Positions 55,255 through 64,000 of a stretch of 64,000 nucleotides of DNA are shown here, piece by piece. How positions within the stretch are numbered: the first letter of the stretch is position 1; every line of letters starts with the position of its first letter. The position numbers and the translations under genes are program-made. This DNA comes from Candidatus Rothia avicola (GTDB lineage: Bacteria; Actinomycetota; Actinomycetes; Actinomycetales; Micrococcaceae), in NCBI GenBank assembly GCA_019115985.1, contig DXCN01000050.1, positions 1-64,000 on the forward strand, written 5' to 3'. A model generated the notes under the pieces. That model saw only the letters and a program-made list of their open reading frames with translations. It was not told where the DNA came from and did no database searches.

Positions 55255-55347
55255 CCGGCTTAGGGTCAAAAGACGTGTAACAGTGGGGTGTCTCACGTCT
55301 TGCATCTAGAATAGATGTGGAACATACGCACGAGAGAAAGGGTGCCC

Positions 55348-56433
55348 ATGGCATCTTCGAACACCACTCGCACCTCACGCTCCACCAAGGCCGCAGGCAA
55401 GGACGCCGCAGCCGAGCTAGAAACTCCCAGCACCGAAGCTACGGAGCAGGCTACCCCCGAACAGGCAACTGACTCCAAGAAAGAAGCAGTTAAAGCGGCT
55501 CTCACCAAGGAGACCCGCCGCGTATCGGTCGTAGAGGACTACAGCGCAGAGCTCGACGAAATTTCATCTCTGACCAAGAAACTCAGCGGTGACGGCGAGA
55601 AATCGGATGCCTGGAAGGCCGGCTACCCCTACGACAAGAAGCTTTCCCGCAAGGAATACGAGAAGGAAAAGCGAGCCCTACAGATTGAGCTCCTCAAACT
55701 CCAGCTCTGGGTCAAGGAGACCGGCCAGAAGGTTCTAATTATTTTTGAGGGCCGAGATGCAGCGGGTAAGGGCGGCGCCATTAAGCGCTTTATGGAACAC
55801 CTGAACCCCCGTGGTGCCCGCGTCGTTGCTCTGGAAAAGCCCACCGATGTTGAGCAGACCCAGTGGTATTTCCAGCGCTACATTCAGCACCTACCCTCAG
55901 GTGGCGAAATCGTGCTGATGGACCGCTCCTGGTACAACCGAGCAGGTGTTGAGCGTGTTATGGGCTACTGCACCTCCCAGCAGTACTACGAATTCATGCG
56001 TGAGGTCCCCGAACTAGAGCGCATGCTGGTTAACTCCGGCGTCAAACTTATTAAGTTCTGGTTCTCCGTTACCCGTGCAGAACAGCTGGCCCGCTTCAAT
56101 TCCCGCCGCACCGATCCCGTACGCCAGTGGAAGCTGTCACCCACCGACCTGGCTTCCCTGGATAAGTGGGACGATTACACGGCCGCTAAAGAGGCTATGT
56201 TCTTCTACACTGACACAGGCGACGCTCCCTGGACCGTTGTGAAGTCTAACGACAAGAAGCGCGCCCGCCTCGAAGCTATGCGCCATGTGCTCAACCAGTT
56301 CGACTACCCCGATAAGGATCACGCCCTTGTCGGTTCCACCGACCCGCTGATTGTGGGTAAGGGATCAGATGTTCTCGAGGACGATGTGCCCGAAAACCCT
56401 GAAGGTTTCCCCGTCTTACGCGAAGAAAAATAG
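55348..56433 (+). CDS. ppk2: Polyphosphate kinase 2 family protein
   Basis: IIFEGRDAAGKGGAIKRFMEHLNPRGARVVALEKP, LMDRSWYNRAGVERVMG. Confidence 0.93.
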   Translation: MASSNTTRTSRSTKAAGKDAAAELETPSTEATEQATPEQATDSKKEAVKAALTKETRRVSVVEDYSAELDEISSLTKKLSGDGEKSDAWKAGYPYDKKLSRKEYEKEKRALQIELLKLQLWVKETGQKVLIIFEGRDAAGKGGAIKRFMEHLNPRGARVVALEKPTDVEQTQWYFQRYIQHLPSGGEIVLMDRSWYNRAGVERVMGYCTSQQYYEFMREVPELERMLVNSGVKLIKFWFSVTRAEQLARFNSRRTDPVRQWKLSPTDLASLDKWDDYTAAKEAMFFYTDTGDAPWTVVKSNDKKRARLEAMRHVLNQFDYPDKDHALVGSTDPLIVGKGSDVLEDDVPENPEGFPVLREEK

Positions 56434-56458
56434 AACTGAGCGCGTAAAATAATCAGTA

Positions 56459-57814
56459 ATGTCTAGATTATTCGGAACCGACGGTGTTCGCGGCCTCGCT
56501 AACGAAGTGATTACTCCTGCTCTTGCTATGGAGCTTGCGCAGGCCGCGTCCATCGTCCTTGGGTTCAATACGGTTAAAGAAGGTGTCCGCCCCAAGGCTG
56601 TTATCGCCCATGACTCCCGTATCTCCGGTGAGTTCATTGGCGCGGCGATGACTGCAGGCTTCGCAGCATCGGGGGTTGACGTGCTCGACGCGGGGATGGT
56701 GCCCACCCCCGCCGCGGCCTACCTGGTGGCAAGCACAGAAGCCGACTTCGGCGTCATGATTTCTGCTTCCCACAACGCGGCTGAAGATAACGGCATTAAG
56801 TTCCTGGCTCGCGGCGGTAAGAAGCTGGATGATGCGATTGAGGACGCCATCGAGGCTCTCTACCGCTCCAAGGACTTCCGTTACCCCACCCACGGTGAGG
56901 TGGGGCGCGTCCGTCCGCTCACTGACGGTGAAGACCGCTACGTCACCCACCTGGTCTCAACCATGCCCGAGCACCGCCGCCTCAGCGGGCTCAAGGTTGT
57001 ACTGGACTGTGCTAACGGCGCCTCATCCGGGGTTTCTCCCGACGCCTTCCGCACCCTGGGCGCCAAGGTATTTGTGATCGGCGCTGAACCCGATGGCATT
57101 AACATCAATGACGGTGTGGGCTCAACCCACCCCGAGAAGCTTCAGGAAGCGGTCGTTCGCCACAGCGCTGACCTCGGCATTGCCCACGACGGTGACGCCG
57201 ACCGCTGTATGGCTGTCGATGAGCAGGGCAACCTGGTCGACGGCGATCAGATTATGTCGATTCTGGCGCTGTCGATGAAGGAAGCAGGAACCCTCAAGGG
57301 CGACACCCTGGTTGCCACCGTCATGTCTTCACTGGGCCTGGAGATCTTCCTCAAGGAACACGGCATCAAGCTAGAGCGCACCGCTGTGGGCGACCGCTAC
57401 GTGCTGGAATCCATGAACAAGAACGGCTTTAACCTGGGCGGTGAGCAGTCGGGCCACGTGATTATGTCGGACCATGCTACCACCGGTGACGGTGTGCTCA
57501 CCGGCCTGCATCTGGCGGCTGAAATGGCTCGTACCGGTCTGCCCCTCTCTGAGCTGGCGAACCGTATGCAGGCAACCCCCCAGAAGCTGATTAACGTCAA
57601 GGGTGTTGACCGCGCTGGTGTAGCCGCTTGCGTGCCCCTGCAAGAAGCGATTAAGGACGCCGAGGCCCAGCTGGGCGATACCGGTCGAGTTCTGCTTCGC
57701 CCCTCGGGTACCGAACCCCTGGTGCGCGTCATGGTTGAAGCCGAAACCCAGGAGGTTGCAGATGCAACTGCCCAGGCTCTAGCCGACGTTGTGGCTCGTG
57801 AACTGGCTATCTAA
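56459..57814 (+). CDS. glmM: Phosphoglucosamine mutase
   Basis: [42 protein letters not shown]. Confidence 0.97.
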   Translation: MSRLFGTDGVRGLANEVITPALAMELAQAASIVLGFNTVKEGVRPKAVIAHDSRISGEFIGAAMTAGFAASGVDVLDAGMVPTPAAAYLVASTEADFGVMISASHNAAEDNGIKFLARGGKKLDDAIEDAIEALYRSKDFRYPTHGEVGRVRPLTDGEDRYVTHLVSTMPEHRRLSGLKVVLDCANGASSGVSPDAFRTLGAKVFVIGAEPDGININDGVGSTHPEKLQEAVVRHSADLGIAHDGDADRCMAVDEQGNLVDGDQIMSILALSMKEAGTLKGDTLVATVMSSLGLEIFLKEHGIKLERTAVGDRYVLESMNKNGFNLGGEQSGHVIMSDHATTGDGVLTGLHLAAEMARTGLPLSELANRMQATPQKLINVKGVDRAGVAACVPLQEAIKDAEAQLGDTGRVLLRPSGTEPLVRVMVEAETQEVADATAQALADVVARELAI

Positions 57815-57837
57815 GGTAGCCTCCTCTTAGCCTCTGC

Positions 57838-57884
57838 CGGGCCCTGTTCTCCCTCACCGGGGGAGCGGGGCTCGGCTTTTTGTT
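57838..57884 (+). terminator. Terminator after glmM
   Basis: ccgggccctgttctccctcaccgggggagcggggctcgg then cttttt. Confidence 0.65.
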
Positions 57885-58067
57885 GCCCCTAGCCTAAACT
57901 TGTCTAACAGGTGTGAGAAACTGGTCAATTTTTCCTGTAGGTAGCGGCCTGGCAGAGAGGTAGACTAAAGACACTCAGCTCTCTGACCCGCCAGCGCTGG
58001 CGGGGAAAAAGAGGGCTTTTTATGTAGAACCACACTCCTTGTGAAACACATTCCTAAGAAGGACTCT

Positions 58068-60041
58068 ATGGCAGAGACACAGTCACCCAGCCTGCGCGTA
58101 CGTGTGCAGAAGTTTGGTACCTTCCTTTCGAGCATGATTATGCCGAATATCGGTGCCCTCATCGCGTGGGGTATCATCACCGCGCTCTTCATTCCTAAGG
58201 GCCTCGTGCCCATGTACATCCCGAGCCTGGCAGGCTTCAGCGAATACGTAGCAACCATGGTTGGCCCCATGGTGACCTACCTACTTCCGATTCTGATTGC
58301 CTACACCGGCGGTAAGCTCATCTACGACCACCGCGGTGGTGTAGTCGGTGCAACCGCTACTATGGGCGTCATCATGGGCACCAGCGCCGAAATCTTCATC
58401 GGCGAAGCTGGCGGCTCACCTATGTTCCTGGGCGCTATGATTATGGGCCCTCTGGCCGCCTGGTGCATGAAGAAGCTCGACGGCCTCTGGGACGGTAAAA
58501 TCAAGCCAGGCTTCGAGATGCTGGTGAACAACTTCTCTGCCGGTATCTTTGCTGTTATCGCTGCAATGGGCTCCATGTTCCTGCTGACTCCCGTCATGCG
58601 AGCCTTCTCCGCGGGTGCTGAAGTAGCCGTCGACTGGCTGGTTTCCACCGGCCTGCTGCCGCTGACCGCCCTGCTGATTGAACCGGCTAAGGTCCTCTTC
58701 CTCAACAACGCCATTAACCACGGCATTATCACCCCGCTGGGTACCGCCCAGGCACTGGAACAGGGCAAGTCCATTCTCTACCTGCTCGAAGCTAACCCCG
58801 GCCCCGGTTTTGGCGTCCTGCTGGCTTACTGCTTCTTTGGCCGTGGCTCAGCTAAGGCAACCGCACCCGGTGCAGCCCTGATTCACTTCTTCGGCGGTAT
58901 CCACGAAATCTACTTCCCCTACGTGCTCATGAAGCCCCAGCTGATTCTTGCCACCATCGCAGGTGGCATGGCCGGTACCTTCACCTTCATGACCCTCAAC
59001 GTGGGTCTGACCTCCGCCTCCGCTCCCGGTTCCATTATCGCTATCACCGCTGTCGCGGCCCCCGGCGACCTGTTCAAGATTTACCTGGGCGTACTCGTCG
59101 CTACCGCCGTTTCCTTCCTGGTGGCAGCTCCCATCCTCAAGTTCTCTAAGAACAGCGAAGATGACCTCGAAGCAGCGGCAGCCAAGATGCAGCAGATGAA
59201 GGGCAAGAAGTCTTCTGTTGCCGGTGCCTTCGCTACCGCCGATAAGAATCGCGAAATCCGCTCCATTGTCTTTGCCTGCGACGCCGGTATGGGTTCTTCT
59301 GCGATGGGGGCTTCGGTGCTGCGCAACAAGATTAAGGACGCCGGCTTCGGCGATCGCGTCACCGTAGTGAACTCCGCAATCAACAACCTCAAGGACGAAT
59401 ACGACCTGCTGGTCTCCCACCAGGACCTGGCAGAGCGTGCCGCCGCTCCCACCCCCAGCGCTGTTCACGTTGCTGTTGACAGCTTCATGAACTCACCCCG
59501 CTACGACGAAATCGTAGAGATGATCCGCCAGCAGCAGACCGGTAGCCAGGCAACTGCTGAAGCACCGGCGTCCGCAGCCCCCGCTACAACAGCAACCGCT
59601 GTGGCCACCGAAGAACAGGTGCTGACCGCATCAACCATCGTGCTCGACGCCAGCGCCACCGACCGCGACGACGCCATCAACCAGGCAGGTGCCCTGCTGG
59701 TTGCTACCGGCAAGGTCGATGAGAGCTACGTAGCTGCTATGCACGAGCGCGAAGCATCAGTCTCCACCTACATGGGCAACGGCCTGGCTATTCCCCACGG
59801 AACCAACCAAGCTAAGGACGCCATCCACAGCTCCGCTATGTCTTTCGTCCGTCTGAGCGAACCGGTGGAATGGAACGGTAAGCCCGTTAACTTCGTCATC
59901 GGTATCGCTGGTGCCGGCGGAACCCACCTGGAACTGCTGCAGAAGATCGCCAAGACCTTCTCCAACAAGGCAGCCGTAGCCCAGCTGGAAGAAGCCCGTA
60001 GCGCCCAGGAAATCCTGGATATCTTTGGAAAGGTTCAGTAA
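58068..60041 (+). CDS. mtlA: PTS mannitol transporter, fused EIICBA
   Basis: EIIC MIMPNIGALIAWGIITALFIP; EIIB FACDAGMGSSAMGASVLRNK; EIIA GNGLAIPHGTNQAKD; aagga RBS before ATG 58068. Confidence 0.94.
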   Translation: MAETQSPSLRVRVQKFGTFLSSMIMPNIGALIAWGIITALFIPKGLVPMYIPSLAGFSEYVATMVGPMVTYLLPILIAYTGGKLIYDHRGGVVGATATMGVIMGTSAEIFIGEAGGSPMFLGAMIMGPLAAWCMKKLDGLWDGKIKPGFEMLVNNFSAGIFAVIAAMGSMFLLTPVMRAFSAGAEVAVDWLVSTGLLPLTALLIEPAKVLFLNNAINHGIITPLGTAQALEQGKSILYLLEANPGPGFGVLLAYCFFGRGSAKATAPGAALIHFFGGIHEIYFPYVLMKPQLILATIAGGMAGTFTFMTLNVGLTSASAPGSIIAITAVAAPGDLFKIYLGVLVATAVSFLVAAPILKFSKNSEDDLEAAAAKMQQMKGKKSSVAGAFATADKNREIRSIVFACDAGMGSSAMGASVLRNKIKDAGFGDRVTVVNSAINNLKDEYDLLVSHQDLAERAAAPTPSAVHVAVDSFMNSPRYDEIVEMIRQQQTGSQATAEAPASAAPATTATAVATEEQVLTASTIVLDASATDRDDAINQAGALLVATGKVDESYVAAMHEREASVSTYMGNGLAIPHGTNQAKDAIHSSAMSFVRLSEPVEWNGKPVNFVIGIAGAGGTHLELLQKIAKTFSNKAAVAQLEEARSAQEILDIFGKVQ

Positions 60042-60043
60042 CC

Positions 60044-61201
60044 GTGAAAAAAGCAGTCCACTTTGGCGCTGGCAATATTGGCCGCGGCTTTGTAGGAGTT
60101 ATCCTGAACGAAGCTGGCTATGAGCTGGTCTTCTCAGATGTCGCTGCCCCGCTTATTGAGGCCCTCAATGAGCAAGAGAGCTACACCGTCCACGAGGTCG
60201 GCCATGACCCCAAGGACATCACCATCACCGGCTTCCGCGGCATCAACTCGGCAGAGAATCCTCAGGCGCTCGCCGAGGAAATCGCTACTGCAGATGTGGT
60301 AACCACCGCTGTTGGCCCCACCATTCTCAAGTTCGTTGCCGTCAATATTGCTGAGGGTCTCAAGCTCCGCGCTGAGCAGGGAACAGGCTCGAAGGTCGCT
60401 GTGATGGCCTGCGAAAACGCTATCAACGCAACCGATGCGCTGGCAGAAGAAGTCCGTAGACACTACCCGGCAGCAGATGATGTTGCCATCTTCGCTAACA
60501 CCGCAGTCGACCGCATCGTGCCCAACCAGGCCCCCGGCCAGGGGCTCGATGTTACCGTGGAGAACTACTACGAATGGGCTGTAGAAACCGGGCCCTTCGG
60601 TGACGATGTACCCCAGATTCCCGGGGCAACCTGGGTTGAAGACCTGGCCCCCTATATCACCCGCAAGCTCTTCACCGTGAACACCGGCCACGCGACTACC
60701 GCCTACTTTGGGCAGCAGGCGGGCATCTCCAAGCTCTCCGAGGCTCTTGAAGTTCCCGAGATCCGTGCCAAGGTCGAAGCGACCCTGGCCGAGACCAAGG
60801 ACCTGATTGTGCGTAAATTTGGCTTCGAGCCCGAGGTACAGCAGGCCTACGTTGAGAAGATTCTGGGACGCTTCGCTAACCCCGACCTGCCCGATACCAC
60901 CGAGCGTGTAGGCCGTTCACCGCTGCGAAAGATCTCCCGTCACGAGCGCTTTATCGGACCTGCCGCTGAGCTCGCTGAGCTGGGCCGCCCCACTGAGGCC
61001 CTGCTGGCAACCATAGGCGCCCTGCTGGAATTCGATGTGGCTGAAGACCCCGAATCGGTAGAATTGCAGGCCCTGCTTGCCGGCGTCCGCACAGGTGATC
61101 AGACCGCTGAAGAGGTAACCGAACGCCTCACCGGCCTAGCTGCTGACCACCCCCTCTACCCGGGCGTCCTTGCCCTGGTGAAGGAGCGCACCGCAGCATA
61201 A
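60044..61201 (+). CDS. mtlD: Mannitol-1-phosphate 5-dehydrogenase (GTG start)
   Basis: KAVHFGAGNIGRGFVGVILNEAGYELVFSDV. Confidence 0.96.
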   Translation: MKKAVHFGAGNIGRGFVGVILNEAGYELVFSDVAAPLIEALNEQESYTVHEVGHDPKDITITGFRGINSAENPQALAEEIATADVVTTAVGPTILKFVAVNIAEGLKLRAEQGTGSKVAVMACENAINATDALAEEVRRHYPAADDVAIFANTAVDRIVPNQAPGQGLDVTVENYYEWAVETGPFGDDVPQIPGATWVEDLAPYITRKLFTVNTGHATTAYFGQQAGISKLSEALEVPEIRAKVEATLAETKDLIVRKFGFEPEVQQAYVEKILGRFANPDLPDTTERVGRSPLRKISRHERFIGPAAELAELGRPTEALLATIGALLEFDVAEDPESVELQALLAGVRTGDQTAEEVTERLTGLAADHPLYPGVLALVKERTAA

Positions 61202-61219
61202 AGCCCCGGAAAGGCGTAG

Positions 61220-61256
61220 GGAAGGCCCCGGTAGCTAGCTACCGGGGCCTTCCCTA
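61220..61256. terminator. Terminator between convergent mtlD and mscL
   Basis: gaaggccccggtagctagctaccggggccttc. Confidence 0.75.
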
Positions 61257-61274
61257 TATAAATGGATAGAAAAA

Positions 61275-61652
61275 TTACTTGACGGTCAGAGCGTCACGGA
61301 TTTCCTTGAGAAGAGCAACCTGGGGGTCCTCTTCCTCAGTCTCTTCTTCAAGGTCGAGCTTGGCAGCACGACGCTCGTTGAACTTGTTGACGGGCATAAC
61401 GATGCAGAAGTACAGGGCTGCTGCGATCAGCAGGAAGTTGACGACTGCGGTCAGGAAGATACCAACCTTGATCTGACCAAAGACGAAGAAATCGTCGAAG
61501 GTGGGGGAGCCAACCAGCATTGAGATGGCGGGCATCAGGATGGAGTCAACGAGGGCAGTAATAACTGCGGTGAAGGCGGTACCGATGATCATACCGACTG
61601 CGAGGTCGATGACGTTACCGCGGGTGATGAAATCTTTAAAACCACTAAGCAT
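61275..61652 (-). CDS. mscL: Large-conductance mechanosensitive channel
   Basis: MLSGFKDFITRGNVIDLAVGMIIGTAFTAVITALV. Confidence 0.96.
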   Translation of the reverse strand: MLSGFKDFITRGNVIDLAVGMIIGTAFTAVITALVDSILMPAISMLVGSPTFDDFFVFGQIKVGIFLTAVVNFLLIAAALYFCIVMPVNKFNERRAAKLDLEEETEEEDPQVALLKEIRDALTVK

Positions 61653-61813
61653 GAGTTCAAGAATAGCGGTTTCTGCCAGCGATGAACACCAATCTGAGCT
61701 GAAATTTTCGCTGTAAACCAGTGGGTTTGCTCACAGGTTGGGGTAACCTATCAGCTTATACTAAAAAATTGTATGTTTCCGGTCGGCAACCCGTCAGCCG
61801 GTGCCTGTTTCTC

Positions 61814-62611
61814 TTAGTAGGTGGGGGCGGGCCCCGCACCCCAGAAATCTTCTAGCGTTTCAAACCCGGATTCCTTCAGCGCGGTGGCTTCATCAAGACC
61901 GATATAGCGCAAATGCCAGGACTCATACCAGTAGCCGGTGGTTTCGTGGTGCCACCAGGGGTAGCGCACCACAAAACCATAGCGGTGGGCGTTCTCGGCT
62001 GCCCACAGGGCAGCTGCCGTGTCCTTGAAGCAGGGCTGGAGGTCGCAGGCGCCACCGGTCCCGATATCGAGGGCAAGCCCCGTCTGGTGCTCTGAATAAC
62101 CGGGGCGGGCAGAAGCCACGTCTGCCTGATCTGTACCGTACTGAGCAGCCCAGCTGGCGTAGGTTCCCTGCTGGGTCTCATATGACCGGTAGCCGCTGAG
62201 GGCCATCATGGGGGCACCCGCTGCCGAGGCGTCAGCAAACATACGCTGTGCTGCTTGCGCTGCCTCGGCACGAAGCAGGACGGAGCCAAACGGCTGTAGG
62301 TCATCGGGTGCGTAGGTAAGAGGAGAGAGGGGATTGTGCTTATTGACGAGAACCGTCATCGATGATGCCGACTCAATATCGGCAGGACGGCGCGTGGCGG
62401 CCTGGCTAGGGGCAGCTGACTTAACGCTCACGCTAGAAGAAGATGGTGCGCTCGAAGAAGCTACCTGCTGAGGGTGAGAAGCCGCCACTGAGCTGGCAGA
62501 TGACGGGGCGGCGTCCGGTTCAGCGGAAGTGCTCTGGCTACAGGCAGTCATTGACAGGGCCATGAGGCCGCTCGCTAAAGCCAGCGAAAGCTGTGAAAAA
62601 TAAGAGCGCAT
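61814..62611 (-). CDS. M15 family D-alanyl-D-alanine carboxypeptidase (VanY-like) lipoprotein
   Basis: Lipobox-like LSMTAC; SGYRSYETQQGTY, ARPGYSEHQTGLALDIG, WWHHETTGYWYESWHLRYIG. Confidence 0.9.
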   Translation of the reverse strand: MRSYFSQLSLALASGLMALSMTACSQSTSAEPDAAPSSASSVAASHPQQVASSSAPSSSSVSVKSAAPSQAATRRPADIESASSMTVLVNKHNPLSPLTYAPDDLQPFGSVLLRAEAAQAAQRMFADASAAGAPMMALSGYRSYETQQGTYASWAAQYGTDQADVASARPGYSEHQTGLALDIGTGGACDLQPCFKDTAAALWAAENAHRYGFVVRYPWWHHETTGYWYESWHLRYIGLDEATALKESGFETLEDFWGAGPAPTY

Positions 62612-62613
62612 AG

Positions 62614-63570
62614 CTAGTTCTTCCGTAACAGGACCTTGCGGATTTTATGGTCGCGGGACTTCTTCAAGATTAGTCGGGCTCGGCCGCGTGTGGGGCGGAC
62701 GTTCTCCCTCAGGTTGGGTTCGTTGATAGAGCGCCAAATGCTCAAGGCCAGCTCAACCGCTGCCTCCTCTGATAAATCGGCATACCGCTTGAAGTAGGAG
62801 TTGGGGTTGGTAAAAGCTGACCGTTGCAGCTTCAAAAACCGCTGCACATACCAGTGTTCGATGTCCCGGGTGGAAGCATCAACGTAGATAGAGAAATCAA
62901 AGAAGTCAGCCAGGCTGAGTGCCGAGCTTTTCTCGCTATCAAGCTTGGCCGGGGCCAACACGTTCAGGCCCTCCACAATCAGAACGTCGGGGCTGGTAAC
63001 CTCAATGCGCTCACCCTCTACGATGTCGTAGTAGAGGTGGGAATACTTAGGGGCGGTGACGAGGGGAGCACCTGACTTCACTTCTGATACAAACCGCAGG
63101 AGGGCCCGGCGGTCGTAGGACTCTGGAAAGCCCTTGCGCCCCATAAGCCCCCGGCGTTCTAACTCGGCATTGGGGTAGAGGAAGCCATCGGTTGTCACCA
63201 GCTGGACGTTCGGGGTTGAGGGCCAGCGCCGGAGAAGCTCCTGCAGAACGCGGGCGGTAGTGGATTTGCCGACAGCTACTGACCCTGCCACGCCGATAAT
63301 AAAGGGGACTTTCTGGCCTTGAAGACCTAAGAAGTCGTTCGTCATGTGGTTAGTGCTCGTGGCTGCATTGACGTAGAGGTTGAGCAGTCGAGAAATAGGA
63401 AGATAGACCTGAGCCACCTCATCCAGGTCAATGGTCTCGCCCAGGCCGCGAAGCTGCTGTAGTTCGTCCTCCGTCAGTGGAACCGAGATCTCGCTAGCGA
63501 GACGTGACCAGGTGTCCCGGTCTAGCTCGGTAAAAGGGGAGTATTTAGAAGAAAGCGCAGACATGCTCAT
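62614..63570 (-). CDS. coaA: Type I pantothenate kinase
   Basis: [51 protein letters not shown]. Confidence 0.95.
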   Translation of the reverse strand: MSMSALSSKYSPFTELDRDTWSRLASEISVPLTEDELQQLRGLGETIDLDEVAQVYLPISRLLNLYVNAATSTNHMTNDFLGLQGQKVPFIIGVAGSVAVGKSTTARVLQELLRRWPSTPNVQLVTTDGFLYPNAELERRGLMGRKGFPESYDRRALLRFVSEVKSGAPLVTAPKYSHLYYDIVEGERIEVTSPDVLIVEGLNVLAPAKLDSEKSSALSLADFFDFSIYVDASTRDIEHWYVQRFLKLQRSAFTNPNSYFKRYADLSEEAAVELALSIWRSINEPNLRENVRPTRGRARLILKKSRDHKIRKVLLRKN

Positions 63571-63697
63571 TTAAATCAGTCTAGAGGCCAGAAGAAAGAG
63601 CACCTAATATGACAGAGGTCTATAGAGATGCAACAGGTTGCGACACTGTGGCGAAGACTGCAGTGGGTCAGCGAATTCTTAGATGTAAGATGAAGGC

Positions 63698-64000
63698 ATG
63701 TGTGGAATCGTAGGATACGTAAGTCTCGGCACTGCCGCAGACGGTAAGAAATTTGACCATACCGCATACGATGTGGTTCTTGAAGGTCTGCGCCGCCAGG
63801 AATACCGCGGCTATGACTCAGCCGGTGTTGCCCTCATTGGTGATAACGGCATCGAATTCCGTAAGAAGTCAGGCAAGCTTGTTAACCTCGAAGCTGAAGT
63901 AGAAGCCAACCCGTTGCCTGCCACCACTATCGGTATTGGTCACACCCGCTGGGCTACCCACGGTGGCCCCACCGATAACAATGCTCACCCGCACGTTGTT
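63698..64000 (+). CDS. glmS: Glutamine--fructose-6-phosphate aminotransferase (3'-truncated at window edge)
   Basis: Read directly: MCGIVGYVSLGTAADGKKFDHTAYDVVLEGLRRQEYRGYDSAGVALIGDNG... open to end. Confidence 0.95.
   Translation, partial: MCGIVGYVSLGTAADGKKFDHTAYDVVLEGLRRQEYRGYDSAGVALIGDNGIEFRKKSGKLVNLEAEVEANPLPATTIGIGHTRWATHGGPTDNNAHPHVV

Overview
The window is a high-GC Gram-positive (actinobacterial) chromosome segment. Protein and operon style suggest Micrococcaceae, possibly Rothia; this is inference, no search was run. Its backbone is the ribosomal-protein/RNA-polymerase supercluster: rpoC (5'-truncated), rpsL-rpsG-fusA-tuf, rpsJ through rpsQ (S10 operon), rplN through rplO (spc operon), secY-adk-map-rlmN-infA-rpmJ-rpsM-rpsK-rpoA-rplQ-truA, rplM-rpsI, then ppk2, glmM, mtlA-mtlD, mscL, an M15 peptidase, coaA and the start of glmS. 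Accessory blocks sit at three canonical operon junctions: (i) an aroE-like gene plus a secreted neutral ceramidase between rpoC and rpsL; (ii) tctCBA between tuf and rpsJ; (iii) a ~20-kb catecholate (enterobactin-type) siderophore locus exactly between rpsQ and rplN. The siderophore locus has entB-A-C-D in one direction. Divergently it has a FepB-like lipoprotein, two modular surface proteins, two FecCD permeases, an ATPase, a Fes-like esterase, EntE, a discrete aryl carrier protein and an EntF-like C-A-PCP-TE NRPS. It ends with a beta-propeller wall-anchored protein. A near-consensus DtxR/IdeR box lies in the divergent promoter, and a weaker one precedes the last surface gene. The most novel-looking part is the set of three secreted envelope proteins that share a module and are embedded in this locus; they could form a ferric-catecholate reception system. 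No tRNA, rRNA, CRISPR array, transposase or integrase was seen.
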